64,000 nucleotides of DNA from Rostrohypoxylon terebratum (Eukaryota > Ascomycota > Sordariomycetes > Xylariales > Hypoxylaceae). Location: positions 1-64,000 of the forward strand of contig MU385938.1 in the NCBI GenBank assembly GCA_022497145.1, given 5' to 3'. The notes below the pieces were generated by a model that was not told where the DNA came from, did not search any database, and saw only the letters and a list, made by a program, of their open reading frames with translations. Below are positions 44,191-55,272 of the stretch, in pieces. Positions within the stretch are counted from its first letter, which is position 1. Each line of letters starts with the position of its first letter. Both the position numbers and the translations under genes were made by a program.

Positions 44191-44861
44191 AGCTGTCCAG
44201 GGGTGTCAAGAAAAGAAAAAGACGCGGGTCTCGACGAAATGGACATTTGGGTTGGTGAAAAGTAGGTCCACGGATAGGGAATTTTTAGTAGATTGTTGTG
44301 GCAAAGTTTGAACATGCATACGGCTTTGTGAAGACAATTGTGATGGATTCTTGTCTAGAATTGTCATTTCATCAGCAGTTTGATGATGATTCAAAAATTT
44401 CATCGGGTCTCCGCCTCGTCTCAGACAGGAATAGCAAGCTTGGTCCGAGTGCCCCCCTGTACTCCCCCAACGTTAGGTAAGTACGAGTTGGTCAGTGCAT
44501 CCACTAGGCACCCTTGCAGTTTCCTCATTTTCCTGCTTTACATAATCAAAATGAGGTCAATCTCGCCAATCTCACTAAGGTGCATAACACGAGAGCCTTA
44601 GATTTAGAAGGAGATGCCTGAAAGGTCAGGCCGGTAAAATTACTAAGCCTGCATCGTTAATGGTCAACCATCAATCGTTCAATCATCCTAGCTCCAGTCC
44701 CGTCCCCAAGTCAATGAGGTAAATGGTGCATGCACCTTAAACAACACGCAACACCGACAGCATCAAGGTAAGGGCCCTCCCTACTCGAGAAACTACATTG
44801 GGTTCCAATTGGTTCTTGATGATATATGATGATTTATATTTCGTTAACATAGGCCCCCTAG
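44191..44861. promoter_or_regulatory. Bidirectional promoter region SWR1 / NDUFB8
   Basis: A 671-bp interval between start codons facing away from each other. No repeat or gene is evident; the promoter role is inferred from geometry. Confidence 0.5.
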
Positions 44862-45539
44862 ATGCTTCCCCAACGAATCGTGAGAGCTTCGGCTCTGCGA
44901 TCAGCATCACTAGCAGCGCGAAGATTACCTGTCGTTCAGCAACGCACATTCGTTCCGCGATCATATAACGACCCCGCTATCATCGAAGAGAAATTCCCCG
45001 ACAACCCAACGCTCACAGAAGCGGAGGACCCGCTGCAAGTCAGTTGACTTACGATACCACATCTATATCTATGTGCGACACACTAACCGACGCAGAATGG
45101 CGGCTACATTAACCCTCCCGCAATCAAGAGACAATTCCGCGATCCTCACGGCGACTGGTGGGATAAGCAAGAGAGGCGTAACTTTGGCGAGCCTATCCAC
45201 GAGGACAACGACCTCCTAGGCATCTTCTCCCCCTATGAGTACACTTGGATCTCTCCAGGAAAGGGATTGTTGCAAATTGGCGCATTCATTGCCACCACCT
45301 TAGGAGTATGCTGGGTCGTCAAATTATTATATCCTGACAAGCCGTCTTATCCGCGAGAATTTGAGGGTGGTCTAGACCGAGAATTGGGCGGTGCTGGTGC
45401 TTGGAGGGTAAGTCGAATCCGATCGAGCTCTAGGGCTGTTGAACACGTACGTGAAGGATACCTGAAATTAACAGTACTTTAGGCAAGAGCTCCTGGCGAT
45501 CCAGAGCCATACCAGGTTGAGGAAGCAGAGGAAGAATGA
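44862..45539 (+). CDS. Complex I subunit, NDUFB8 (ASHI) type, 181 aa
   Basis: Three exons: 44862-45038, 45096-45407 and 45483-45539; all joins are phase 0. An Arg/Ala-rich N-terminus without acidic residues (MLPQRIVRASALRSASLAARR, ~1-30) is a mitochondrial presequence. The mature part has EEKFPDNPTLTEAEDP, NGGYINPPAIKRQFRDPHGDWWD, EDNDLLGIFSPYEYTW, and a single membrane segment (~115-140, LLQIGAFIATTLGVCWVVKLLY) followed by DKPSYPREFEGGLDRELG. This is the pattern of the fungal NDUFB8/ASHI accessory subunit of the complex I membrane arm. The assignment rests on motif recall, not a search. The short last exon encodes an acidic tail (PYQVEEAEEE). Confidence 0.82.
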
Positions 45540-46331
45540 AAGATTTGTAAATATACCAAGATGGGCTTCTCTGTCTCAGATAAACAAAATACGATCTAGA
45601 TCATGAACATGGCAAGACACCTAGATCCGATGAAAGGGGATGGTATTATATATTGCCAATGGCTTCAATTGTCGGCAAGAACTCCGATTTTCAACATCAA
45701 GGCCATTTCCTCACATCTGATCAATATACGACTACATTTTTGTGCGTTATGTGAGTATACATGGAAAGAACAGCCTATCTCATACTAGATTTGGCCTCGG
45801 TGATCCATGCCGCTGAAGAAGCAACAGAACATGGGAGCATTGCAATATGCTGAGGCTTCTCACAGCCCCGGAGCCTTCACATTTGGACCAATGGCTGCAT
45901 ACTTTCGAGATCTTTATCGACATTAGACTCTCGGGGTAGAAGTTTAAGGTCCACTCCGATCAATGGAATTAGGCATGAGCAAATTAAAGAGCTACGTACC
46001 TTCGTTATATATACCACATCACTAACGAGTATAGGAAGTTGCAGTTCTGTTTCTCATTACATAATGGGAAGGCCGAAGCCGAAAGCAATCGATGGTCGAT
46101 GGTTTATGGTCTTCACATGGAATGGGAAAAAACCGTCTCCCCAATCTTTCTACTCTCGTAATATTCAATCACTACAACTCGCATCACCAACATCATATTC
46201 CTTGAAAAGACTACTTTGACAGGAATTGGCTCTACTCTAGACTTGATCGTTGTATTAGCCTGTTTATTCATTTCATCTTGAGCTTCCCCTATTGCTCCTA
46301 TTTAATACCAACACCAACACAGCCAGTGAAG
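45540..46331. other. Intergenic, no gene recognised
   Basis: Promoter region of the six-exon gene. It holds only a 61-codon unsupported ORF. Confidence 0.5.
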
Positions 46332-48527
46332 ATGCGTTTTGAAGATTGGGACGTCTTATTATTTCCCAGGGACTCCAAGATCCCGATGAAAGAATTCAGG
46401 ACTAACTGTCATGTCGTTCATGATAATGGTGAGTGCAGTTTTCCTATTTGAGGTTCAACCAGACCTAGAATTAGAACCTAGAATTAGAACTGCCTCTGAA
46501 GAATGTCCCAACATCCTGTTCTTCAATATGCCGCCTGTACACACAATACACCTACGTAACAAGATCTAACCTAACTTTGTCCAGAGTTCGCCTTCACCCA
46601 TGGATCTTACGGCTTGCCGACCATGACTTGTTTTATACCAGGCTTGTCCCCAGGTACTCAATTCAACATCTCGCTTCACTCCTGGAAGACGCCCGATATC
46701 AGCCAGTTTACTAGAAACTACAGCAAGCATCCTGAATTAGTCAAGTTCGAGGCACGCGTCTTGATCGATGGCCGTTTAGTTGCGTATGCTCTCGCTTCAG
46801 GCCCTCATGTGGAAGCCGAATCTAACTTTCGTGTCTCTCAGTTCATCCTCATTTAACCGGATCGGACCATGGCCTCAGCTGATCAACCATAGCTTCGGTG
46901 AGTCCTTTATGTTAACGGAAGATTTCAAATTTAACAACAACAGAGTTCACAAAGAACGGAGATCTTGAAACGTTGAGGTTCCCTCCATTTCGCAGCGAAG
47001 TGCTTCGGCAAAGCTACTGGAGCCCCGCAGATGAACTTGGAAGGATCAAGATCGTCATCAGCGAAGGCTTCCCTAGGGATTCTTTGACCGTGCCTATCGA
47101 ACGAGTCAAGAATGTCGTTTCGTTCTCATTCCAACATGCACCGCTTGGTAAAGATCCAACCGCCTTCCCTTCTGATCCAATGCAATCCTCAAGACTGACG
47201 AATACTTCATTGTAGATATTCTTGAGTCTTCTGCGATTGCTTGGCCCAATCCAAGCATGTGGCGCCGTACCCCGTTCAATCCTACGATGCCTATTCCAGC
47301 ACGACACCACGAAGGCGGCGCCGAGGCTCACCTCCACTCCCCTCGCCGTCGAACAGCGGGCTTCAAAAAGAATTCGTCCAGCTCATCCTCGTACAACAAC
47401 ACTTGCCCTCCTGGGTTCACACAAGAGAACCTGCTTGGCTCTATGTCAAACGTTGAGGCGCTGTTGCAACGTAACGGAGCTGGGTCCAACTCTGGTTGGG
47501 CGGACCCATTCAGTTCCCAAAAGTCCGAGACAACTGCTTGCTTTGACTGGTCGAATGTCAATTTCGGACCCATCGGATACAACCAAGCTACTGACAGTAA
47601 CAAGTCTAGCTACAACTCTGTCGCTAGCCGGAGAGCCAGGGGTGGTAGCAAAGTGTCACGTTCTGACATTAGCATGTCTGATTATGGGTTGAGCAGTTCT
47701 AGCAATACCCAAGGTTTGACAGACAATCAGTTCATTAGTCTCTCGGCGACTCAACTAGGAGATATAGATGCCAGTAGCCATGACCCGAAGGTCCCAACAA
47801 ACACGCCGACGACGATAGCCGAGTCGAACTTCATGAACGAACTCAATCTCGACGTGAACAAGATCGGTACCCCTGGAAGTAAGCTTTCCTACACCATCTT
47901 CACAATTTCCATAGCCTATGAACACATACTAAAAGCTCTCTCCTCATAGGCACTTCAATGAACGAGTTCTTCAATCCTTGCAACGCCAACTTCTCTTCCG
48001 AACTTGCAACATCCCTTACGCACTCGTTGCTCAATCAACCACATCCACTTCCAGTCCCGAACGAAAGTGTCGGGCCTCCCGCCCCTGAAGTCAAGTCACG
48101 TAAAGAAAATCGCCTTCAACATTCCCCCAGTGAAGACCCTCAGATCATCAGCCATGTCGACATGCGCAAAGTGTCACAATCTTCGTTTCACAACCTTTGC
48201 AAAGACAGCCAGGACGCCAGTGAGACCAATTCGCCCCCAAGCCGGAGCACATTCTCGGGGGCGTTCTCACGTCAATCTACTTCGGGTGGAGACTTTTGTA
48301 ACGACCTCACCAATGTAGCCAACATCTTTACACAATCGAACGTGGATTCGCATACAGTCAATGACGCGAACCCAGATATCTGCTCTGTGCGGTCCGACAA
48401 AGGCATCAAGCGTACCAATCATTTTACTCCGGGCAGTGGAAGGGTAATTGACGAAGACATCGAACTGCTAACCGGCAGTCCTCGCGTCCACGTAGGATTT
48501 GACGATCACTTCGCAGAACCAATCTGA
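46332..48527 (+). CDS. Conserved fungal protein of unknown function, 598 aa, six exons
   Basis: Exons: 46332-46428, 46585-46783, 46842-46897, 46944-47147, 47216-47878 and 47950-48527; each join keeps frame. The N-terminal ~210 residues form an ordered domain: MRFEDWDVLLFPRDSKIPMK, a His-rich HVVHDNEFAFTHG, then GLPTMTCFIPGLSPGTQFNI and SLHSWKTPDIS, EARVLIDGRL, GPWPQLINHSF, YWSPADELGRIKIVISEGFP and VVSFSFQHAPLDILE. This block looks like a beta-sandwich, and I recall it as common in filamentous ascomycetes, but I cannot name a function. The remaining ~390 residues are Ser/Asn/Pro-rich, disordered, and contain NQPHPLPVPNE and many S/T sites. There is no signal or membrane segment. The third exon is only 56 nt. 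Confidence 0.85.
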
Positions 48528-48984
48528 CGAACGCAACAAAACGTCGTAGTGTATTAAACTCTAACAGCAGCACATTTATCTTTTGCGGGATCATTGAATA
48601 TTCATCGGATTATTGGACGTATCGGAATGGTGGGTTATGTTTCATTCCTTTATAAATCCACATTGGACCAGGCATATCAACCTCTCGTCCAGAAATCACG
48701 GCCAGCGTAATCCAGGTGTGGTTTGTCATACTAACAGCATCCTGCTATTGGTTTGCGGAATATTCTTGGTCTGACTCTAAGGGTTTTGAGCCATAACCCG
48801 TGTAACGGTTTTAATGTCTTTTAAGGGCAACCAGAGAGGTCGGAATGTGGTCAGAGGAGTATAGGTAAATTCAATTGACTTCTCTAGTACATAAAGCAGA
48901 GATCAATACAAGAAAATTAGTAGTTCTAAGCTTGGTATCATTTTCTATTGTAGGCCTCATCAATCATAAAAGTCATGCTAATCA
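48528..48984. other. Convergent 3' intergenic region
   Basis: Between the stops of the six-exon gene and the 306-aa gene; nothing recognised. Confidence 0.5.
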
Positions 48985-49905
48985 TTAGTCATCTTCCTCT
49001 TTTTCTTTCTCATCACCACCACCTCCTCCTCCGTCGCCACCCTCTCTACCGCTCTGAATAGAACACTCTTCATTCAACACCACCGAAGCCAAGTTATCGA
49101 CCGGATACTTATCCGTCGTCGGCTCCGCCCTCGGGTCAAAACACACCGCGTCATCCAAGGGTATACTCCCTATCATGCGTCTCACCCTCTCCCCGACCTC
49201 CGCCAACGCAGATACATGCGCCTTCACGTTGATCGTCGCGATAAACAAGCCCTCGTCCCCAGGCCGCCGTCCGAGCAGCACGGCGACGCGCAAGTGTCGC
49301 GGGACCCCGCTCTTCTGGGACGCGTTCTCCCGCAGCGTAAACCGCGCCGCGTTGGGCTTGCCCGAGGACCGCTGCACGAAGGCCGGCATGCCCTCCACTA
49401 CCATGCTGTCGCCGCGCCCCGTCGCCGTGGTCAGCGCGTACGCGTACTTGGCGCCCGCGGTGAAGACTGGGTCTGTGCCGGCTTCGGCTTCGGCGTAGGC
49501 TTCGACGCTGTGGTTCTGCTTTGTTGTGAAGGTCGTTTGCAGGAGGGATTGGTGGCCGGAGGGGGCTAGGGAGAGGATTGAGGGGTCGTAGCGGGAGAGG
49601 GCGGAGGCGTAGCCCTGGGCGGAGCGGGTTTGGTGTAGGCGCTGGAGAGGGGGGCGCCGGTCCGGGCCGAGCGCGGCGAAGTCGATTAGGATTAGGGTCG
49701 CGGGGACGCTGGTGGGGGAGGTGGGGGGAGATGTGGTGCCGTGGACGACGGCGGAGAGGCGGCCCAGGACGCGCAGGGAGGTGGTGCGGTCGTAGCCTGT
49801 TATGTACTCGCGCTGGATCTCGCCGGGCTCGTTCTGCAGCCGGTAGTGCGCTGAGTCGTCGTTGGCGTTGACGAGGGGGATTTCGAAGGATTCTTCTTCT
49901 TCCAT
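48985..49905 (-). CDS. Unrecognised 306-aa protein
   Basis: Single exon, ATG at 49905 (MEEEESFEIPLVN); an in-frame TTG lies 18 nt upstream. The core is predicted beta-rich, with RVLGRLSAVVHGTTS, ATLILIDFAAL, FTTKQNHSVEAYAEAEAG, RHLRVAVLLGRRPG and LFIATINVKAHVSALAE. The C-terminus is a glycine run followed by an acidic tail (GGGGGGDEKEKEEDD). GC is high in the middle. There is no signal, membrane segment or catalytic motif I can identify. The long, uninterrupted frame with ordinary codon use supports a real gene. It could be a lineage-restricted fungal protein. Confidence 0.72.
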   Translation of the reverse strand: MEEEESFEIPLVNANDDSAHYRLQNEPGEIQREYITGYDRTTSLRVLGRLSAVVHGTTSPPTSPTSVPATLILIDFAALGPDRRPPLQRLHQTRSAQGYASALSRYDPSILSLAPSGHQSLLQTTFTTKQNHSVEAYAEAEAGTDPVFTAGAKYAYALTTATGRGDSMVVEGMPAFVQRSSGKPNAARFTLRENASQKSGVPRHLRVAVLLGRRPGDEGLFIATINVKAHVSALAEVGERVRRMIGSIPLDDAVCFDPRAEPTTDKYPVDNLASVVLNEECSIQSGREGGDGGGGGGDEKEKEEDD

Positions 49906-50954
49906 GTTTGACGGTATTTTCAAGGGTCTGCTAGGTAGGTAGTTCTAGCGAGTATATCTAACTACCCAAGTCTCTAGGCTTAAGATTCAATCGTCAATGA
50001 TATTTTCCTTTACGTTTGATGCTTTAGGATAAGGAGAATCCGGAGATATTGTTAAGTACCTGAAATTTACATAGATAGCCCAAAGCTATGAGGCCATCCA
50101 GCCGCATACACCACCCTACTGATAGGGCGGCTACGCCCTTGTCGCCCCCATAGCTAACCGTCTGCTACGACCTAATACCCAGGTCCCAGGGTCCCAGACG
50201 ATGCTGAAGAAGGATTGGGATTCATGGCCGAGACCCATTATGATTAAACTAGTCTTGTTAGGCGACAAGGTTATTTAGGCTGCCGCTGTTGCCAGAACCG
50301 TACTATTAAATGGGAAAGTCGACACGAAACCTTTATGCGGGTGTGTGGCTATCTCCGTGGTAGCGTTAGCTATAGCCCGGGTCTTGAGAATATCGCACAT
50401 GGTATCCGTATAATCAGCCAGGGAATGATCCATGGTGGTGTAAGTCGTCACTTGCCTCGCCAGCTTCCAAGTTGGCTGGCAAAGTCCCTCGTTTTCGGCC
50501 TCCAAATCGATATTGGATGAAGGATGAAGGAGGCGTTCCGATGGCTGAATATAGGCCAATGACTAATCTAATTTCTAAGCACCTCGACCAATTAGGGGTC
50601 ATATCACCCCTCCCTCTTCCCAGCCACCTATTACAAGTTACTGTGCTGGATGTCCGGATTTTTGAGGCCTTTTGTAGGTACTTGTGAGGCTTCACTTGCT
50701 CTCTTTTCTTAGAAGTGGTCGGACATTGAGTTTGTTCTAGAATAGGTATCTCCTAAATGAAATATACCTATCCCCTATGTAGTCGGCGTCAAGAAGTACT
50801 CATCATGTGCCCATTCTATAGATATCTACACTAGGAACCAGATTGGTAGATAACTTTGCACAATTCCATTTACAAGCTCTTCATGATAGCCTCTATCTAC
50901 CATATCCGACGAGACCAAGCCTCAATCACGTATCCGACTGCTCTGATCCACTGA
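49906..50954. other. Intergenic, possible relic of the ankyrin gene's 5' end
   Basis: No intact gene. A 74-codon frame at 50843-51067 overlaps the first ankyrin segment in another frame. If the ankyrin-S8 gene once extended upstream, its remnant would lie here; I cannot show that. Confidence 0.4.
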
Positions 50955-53483
50955 CCTCTCGAAACTCCACTTCATGTGGCGATAAAGCGGAAAGAAGAGC
51001 AACTCGCACAGCTCATGTGCGAGTTGGCTCCGACTGTGGCTGCAAAGGCAATATCGCTCTAGAATGAGAATGGCGAGACATGTTTGCATCTCGCAATCAA
51101 GGAGAACCTTGATATCGTTCCATATTTGATCAACAAGGCTCATGTGGCGACATTCCGTCAACAGCGAAGCCAGAAACTACGGGAAGGTGCTGGAAACACC
51201 CCTCTGCACGATGCCGTCCATTATTCTCGTTACATCATGGAGGCAGCAACTTGTCCACAGGAGAAAATCCCAAAATCCCGGCGATGTCGTGAAGCAGAAA
51301 AGGAACTTGAAAGTGGCAGCACTCAATTGAGGAAGATTGTCGAAGCCCCCGTCGAAAGAGATACAGAGACACTCGCTACGCTGAACGCATTTGGGCAATC
51401 TCCTTACGTATATCATATAGCAACCCGCCAGGATGTCAAGGCAACTCTCGACCTAGCCAAGCAGAAATCTACCGGCACAAGCCAAGAACATTCGCCGAAG
51501 AACCCCAAGGCCGAGAAGGATGAAACGGTAATTCCCACCAAGCTCGATATACGACCGATACCGTCCGTACCAGGAACTGGCTCGGTAGTCGAGGATGATG
51601 CAGGAGAGTTCGATACGTGGGAAGAAGATTCGAAAGCTCTATGTGCTACATTTCAATGGTTAAGGAAGAAAAACGTGAAGCAAATAGTTAAGCTCGTGGT
51701 TAAAGATAACCCAGATCGGAACTGTAGCGACGAGACGATAGAGTCATGTCTAGAAGGGTTTGATGTGCGGTATCTCGATTGGAATAAAGCCGACATGTGT
51801 GTGGACACTATCCGTAAAAAGGCGCCTAATGTTGTGCAACTGTGGCTTCACTCTAGCGGAAGCAATGCAGGTAAGTTGACGTCACCATGCCTATTTTGAA
51901 GATTTTGAAACTTGGAAACGAAGAAGAAGAAGATGGAAGTTCTTGGAATCGCTGACTTTTTTTACTTTCAAAGTTCTCTGGTCATGGTCCGACAGCAATG
52001 GGCTTAGAAGCTTACCTAAGGTAGCACAACCCCCACTTACACGCCTATTACCCCCTATTACGCCTATTACCCCCCCCCTTTCGTGTAACTCTCGGAACCT
52101 TGGAAGTGCTACTAGCTAACAAGTAGAAATTCAATGTCTCTCAGCTGACTCAAGTTCATCTCAACGCAAGGAAAGGACTTGAAAGTTACAAACGAAACGA
52201 CGAGAATGTTCGAAGTTTTAAAGAGCGCCTAATACAACCCATAAACACTTTGGAATCGTCAAAGATCAAGATTATAAAATCCGTCGAGAAGCCACCGAAA
52301 GCACGGCATTACCTCCGTCCTGACAATAGTTTCGATGTCAGGGCACAAGAGTACGTATATGCTGTATATGCTGTATATGCTGCTACAAATAACCACATTC
52401 ACATTAAAAACACTGGACTAACATCATATCCCTCAAAGTCGCAATCAATGGATGAACAATATCAGGGATTTCGCAGCAGAGCTCAGGACCGAGCTTGGAG
52501 TTTATTACACACATCGCAAACCAAAGGTCGCCATCATCGATGATGGAGTCAACCCCGAGAGCGAGTTCCTAGGCCAGAGGATCGCCCACGGTTGGCCTCC
52601 TGACGAGCCTAAGTCTAACTCGGAGCCATTCTACGCATTCACGAGAGGACACGGGACCCAGATGGCCAAGTTGATCTGCCACGCCTGTCCTTTCGCCCAA
52701 CTCTACGTTGCCAAACTCGACGGCTGGAAAGACCCGGATCTTCCGCACCCCCAACTCACCGCCAAGGATGCCGCCGAGGCAGTCAAATGGGCTATTCGGG
52801 AGAACGTAGATATAATCAGCATGTCGTGGAATATCCAGCGCAACCGCTCTAACGAAGCGGATATCGATGCTCTCGCATCACAGATAATGGCCGCGGCGAA
52901 CCGCAATATCATCATGTACTGCGCGGCCCAAGATAAGGGTCAACTAGCCAATTCAGAAGTCGAAGTCTACCCCGCGGGATCAGACACGACGAAGTTGCGA
53001 ATCGTCGGAGCCGCTGACCCTCTTGGTCACCCCCTCAACATTGTCGATACGGATAAGGTGCATTACCTATTCCCCGGCGAAGTCGTACTCGAGAACGACG
53101 GAAAGACGATTACGGGAAGTTCAGCGGCGACGGCTCTTGCGGCAGGGACGGCCGCTATGATATTATTCTGTTACGAGCTAGGTTATGGGAAGATGGAAGC
53201 CATTGCTAAACCAGCACGAATGGGACAACTGTTCAATAGTCTAAGGTCGGCGACCAAATTTGTGGATGTTGAGCCGATCCTGAAGCCGGGAAATAGTCCG
53301 CAGTTCGTCGTCAAGGAGAGTACGACGAGAGTCAAGGAGATCAGAGACGAAGAAAATCAAGCTATCCGCACAGGCTCGGATCAACGGAATTCGAGCGTCG
53401 TAGATACCAACGTATCGCCAGCATCCTTTTCAGCACCCATTCGGAGGACGACGGGGCCGTTGATCACTCCCTTAGGGCGGTAG
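50955..53483 (+). CDS. Ankyrin plus subtilisin-like (S8) protein, 5' end disrupted
   Basis: Exons read as 50955-51870, 51974-52020, 52145-52350 and 52439-53483; the three introns join in frame. After the TAG at 51060-51062 the product is 701 aa. Ankyrin-type repeats open it (ETPLHVAIKRKEEQLAQLM, then NGETCLHLAIKEN, then GNTPLHDAV). A charged linker follows, then a CATFQWLRKKNVKQIVKLVV module typical of this fungal family. The C-terminal S8 domain has Asp in VAIIDDGV (52539-52544), His in RGHGTQMA (52650-52652) and Ser in ITGSSAATALAAG (53121-53123). The usual oxyanion AGN is AQD here. The TAG interrupts an otherwise continuous ankyrin frame, and a TGA bounds it at 50952. Either the gene is a 5'-damaged relic or it restarts downstream (first ATG near 51236). 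S8 domains joined to repeat modules are known in fungal NLR-like proteins. Confidence 0.72.
52355..52381. repeat. 9-bp tandem repeat, unit gtatatgct, 3 copies, in an intron
   Basis: Three perfect copies just after the donor of the third intron of the ankyrin-S8 gene. It repeats part of the donor region, so slippage could change intron length. Confidence 0.75.
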
Positions 53484-54248
53484 CAACTCTGAATCTGATA
53501 GAGCACTATGTAAATAGTATCTAACAAATTAATAATGTCTACCAAAGAAGTAACCCCCTTCAACACATACACTTGAGACTCAGGCAGTGGCATGAAGCCC
53601 AAGCCGTGTTGTCTAAAGTGAGAATTGTTGAAAATACGATCACGATTGAAAATGAGGTGTTGATCTACAGTTTCACATACACACTCTGGATCGACACAGC
53701 ACACTCAAACCCATGAGACAGCTTGGCGTTAAATCAAGGCGTTTATTTACTCTTCCTCTACATCATCCAACACCATCAAAAATAACTTAGTTCGTAAATT
53801 CGCGGCGAATCTATCGGAATCCCACTCTGAAACGCATCTCAGTTTGATACCGAAGATCCGGTTCTTGGCTGAATTGGCTTGACGCTATTTACATCCACCA
53901 TGAGCCGAGCATCGTCGCTTCGTCGGGCGTTCGTCCCGTCTCGACTAGGATCAGTGTATGATCTACGGGCGAGATGCGACGAAGCGCCCGCGCGATGCCG
54001 TCTTCTCGATCCGGGGTACTCATCTCAACCGAAACCCGGCGTGTGATCTCGTCGTCTATAAAAATTGAGTCTCGCCACCAGCTACGTACCTACATACCGG
54101 CTCTCCATCCCATCACATCTTGACTTTACTTTCGTTACGAGTTGATCTCAACCTTCATTGACAAGTTCCGCGAACTTTTTCCATTCTCTTATACATATTT
54201 TCGTGCCTTCTTTAACACACCACTCATTCCACCAAATTAACCAACACG
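53484..54248. other. Intergenic, no gene recognised
   Basis: 3' flank of the ankyrin-S8 gene and promoter of the small secreted protein, with a CT-rich stretch just before 54249. Confidence 0.5.
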
Positions 54249-54751
54249 ATGCAGACCAAGACCCTCCTCATCGCCTTCCTCGCGGCCACCTCCGCCTCCG
54301 CAGCCGCCATCAGCGGACGCCAGAACAACAAGAACAACCAAAACAATAACAACGCCGCCGCCGCCGTCAACGCCAACGCAGCAGCCGACTTCGGCCAATG
54401 CACGCCCACAATGTCCTTCGAGCTCGGGCGTCCCGGCCGCAAAGCCGACGAAGGCACCTTTCTGCCCACGGACCCCTTAGTCGCCAAGGGCCAACAAGAC
54501 GCCCTGAACCCGAGGTCCGTCTCGTACCCGCTTAAGCAAACCCCATAAATACCTAGGTCGTACGGAGGGCAAGTATACTAACCTACCGACGCAGCATCAT
54601 CATGAACCGCATCTGCGACCAGCTGACCAACGTCTGCGACGCCAACGACGCCGCCGTCGCCGCCTGCGAGGCCGCCCAGGCCAGCACCGAGGCCCTCGGC
54701 ACCAGGGACGCCACCACCGCCGATGCGTTTAACGCCGCTTTGGGTTTCTAA
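54249..54751 (+). CDS. Small secreted protein, 140 aa
   Basis: Two exons: 54249-54514 and 54595-54751; the 80-nt intron has a TACTAAC branch site and the join gives NPS-IIMNRICDQL. A signal peptide is clear: MQTKTLLIAFLAATSASA with cleavage likely near residue 18-20. The following stretch is Asn/Gln/Ala-rich (NNKNNQNNNNAAAAV). The rest has a conserved look: FGQCTPTMSFELGRPGRKADE, RICDQLTNVCDANDAA and a TRDATTADAFNAALGF end. Four Cys are in the mature part (two possible disulfides). I recall similar short secreted proteins in other filamentous ascomycetes, sometimes under misleading database names. A wall or host-interaction role is possible but unproven. Confidence 0.88.
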
Positions 54752-55272
54752 AGGCCATAATCTCTTCACCCTATATATATCCATACAATAACGAAAATGA
54801 GAGATGGATGGGAAAGGGGGGATATTTGCTTGGAAGACAGTGAAATCCACACCCCCGAGAGGCGCGCTTCGGTAGTAATCAGATACGTAATGACATTACG
54901 CAGAAAATGCGAAATAGAAAATTATATGAATGAACTTACCTATTCATAGCATCCATCACTCTGCAGGCTCTGTAGGCATGATTTCCACTTCGATTCAATA
55001 CTCCACGAATATAATGCAATCTTCGATACCCATTCACTATATACGATCATGCTACCTATCCATCCAAGCCGTCTCTCAAATCCAACATCATTCTCATCTG
55101 TCGTTTCGACGTTTTCCTAGCTTCGCTACTTGTACAGCTCCTAGGTAGCTATTGATCGCACCTGTTAAAATACACTACTTGCGGTCGCTCTTGTACAAAC
55201 TAGATAGTTCAAAAAATTTCACGCGCAGTTATATATGCTTTCTACACCATTCTACATGTAATGGGGTACGAT
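54752..55272. other. Convergent 3' intergenic region
   Basis: Between the secreted-protein stop and the VTC4 stop; ORFs of 72-74 codons only. Confidence 0.5.
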
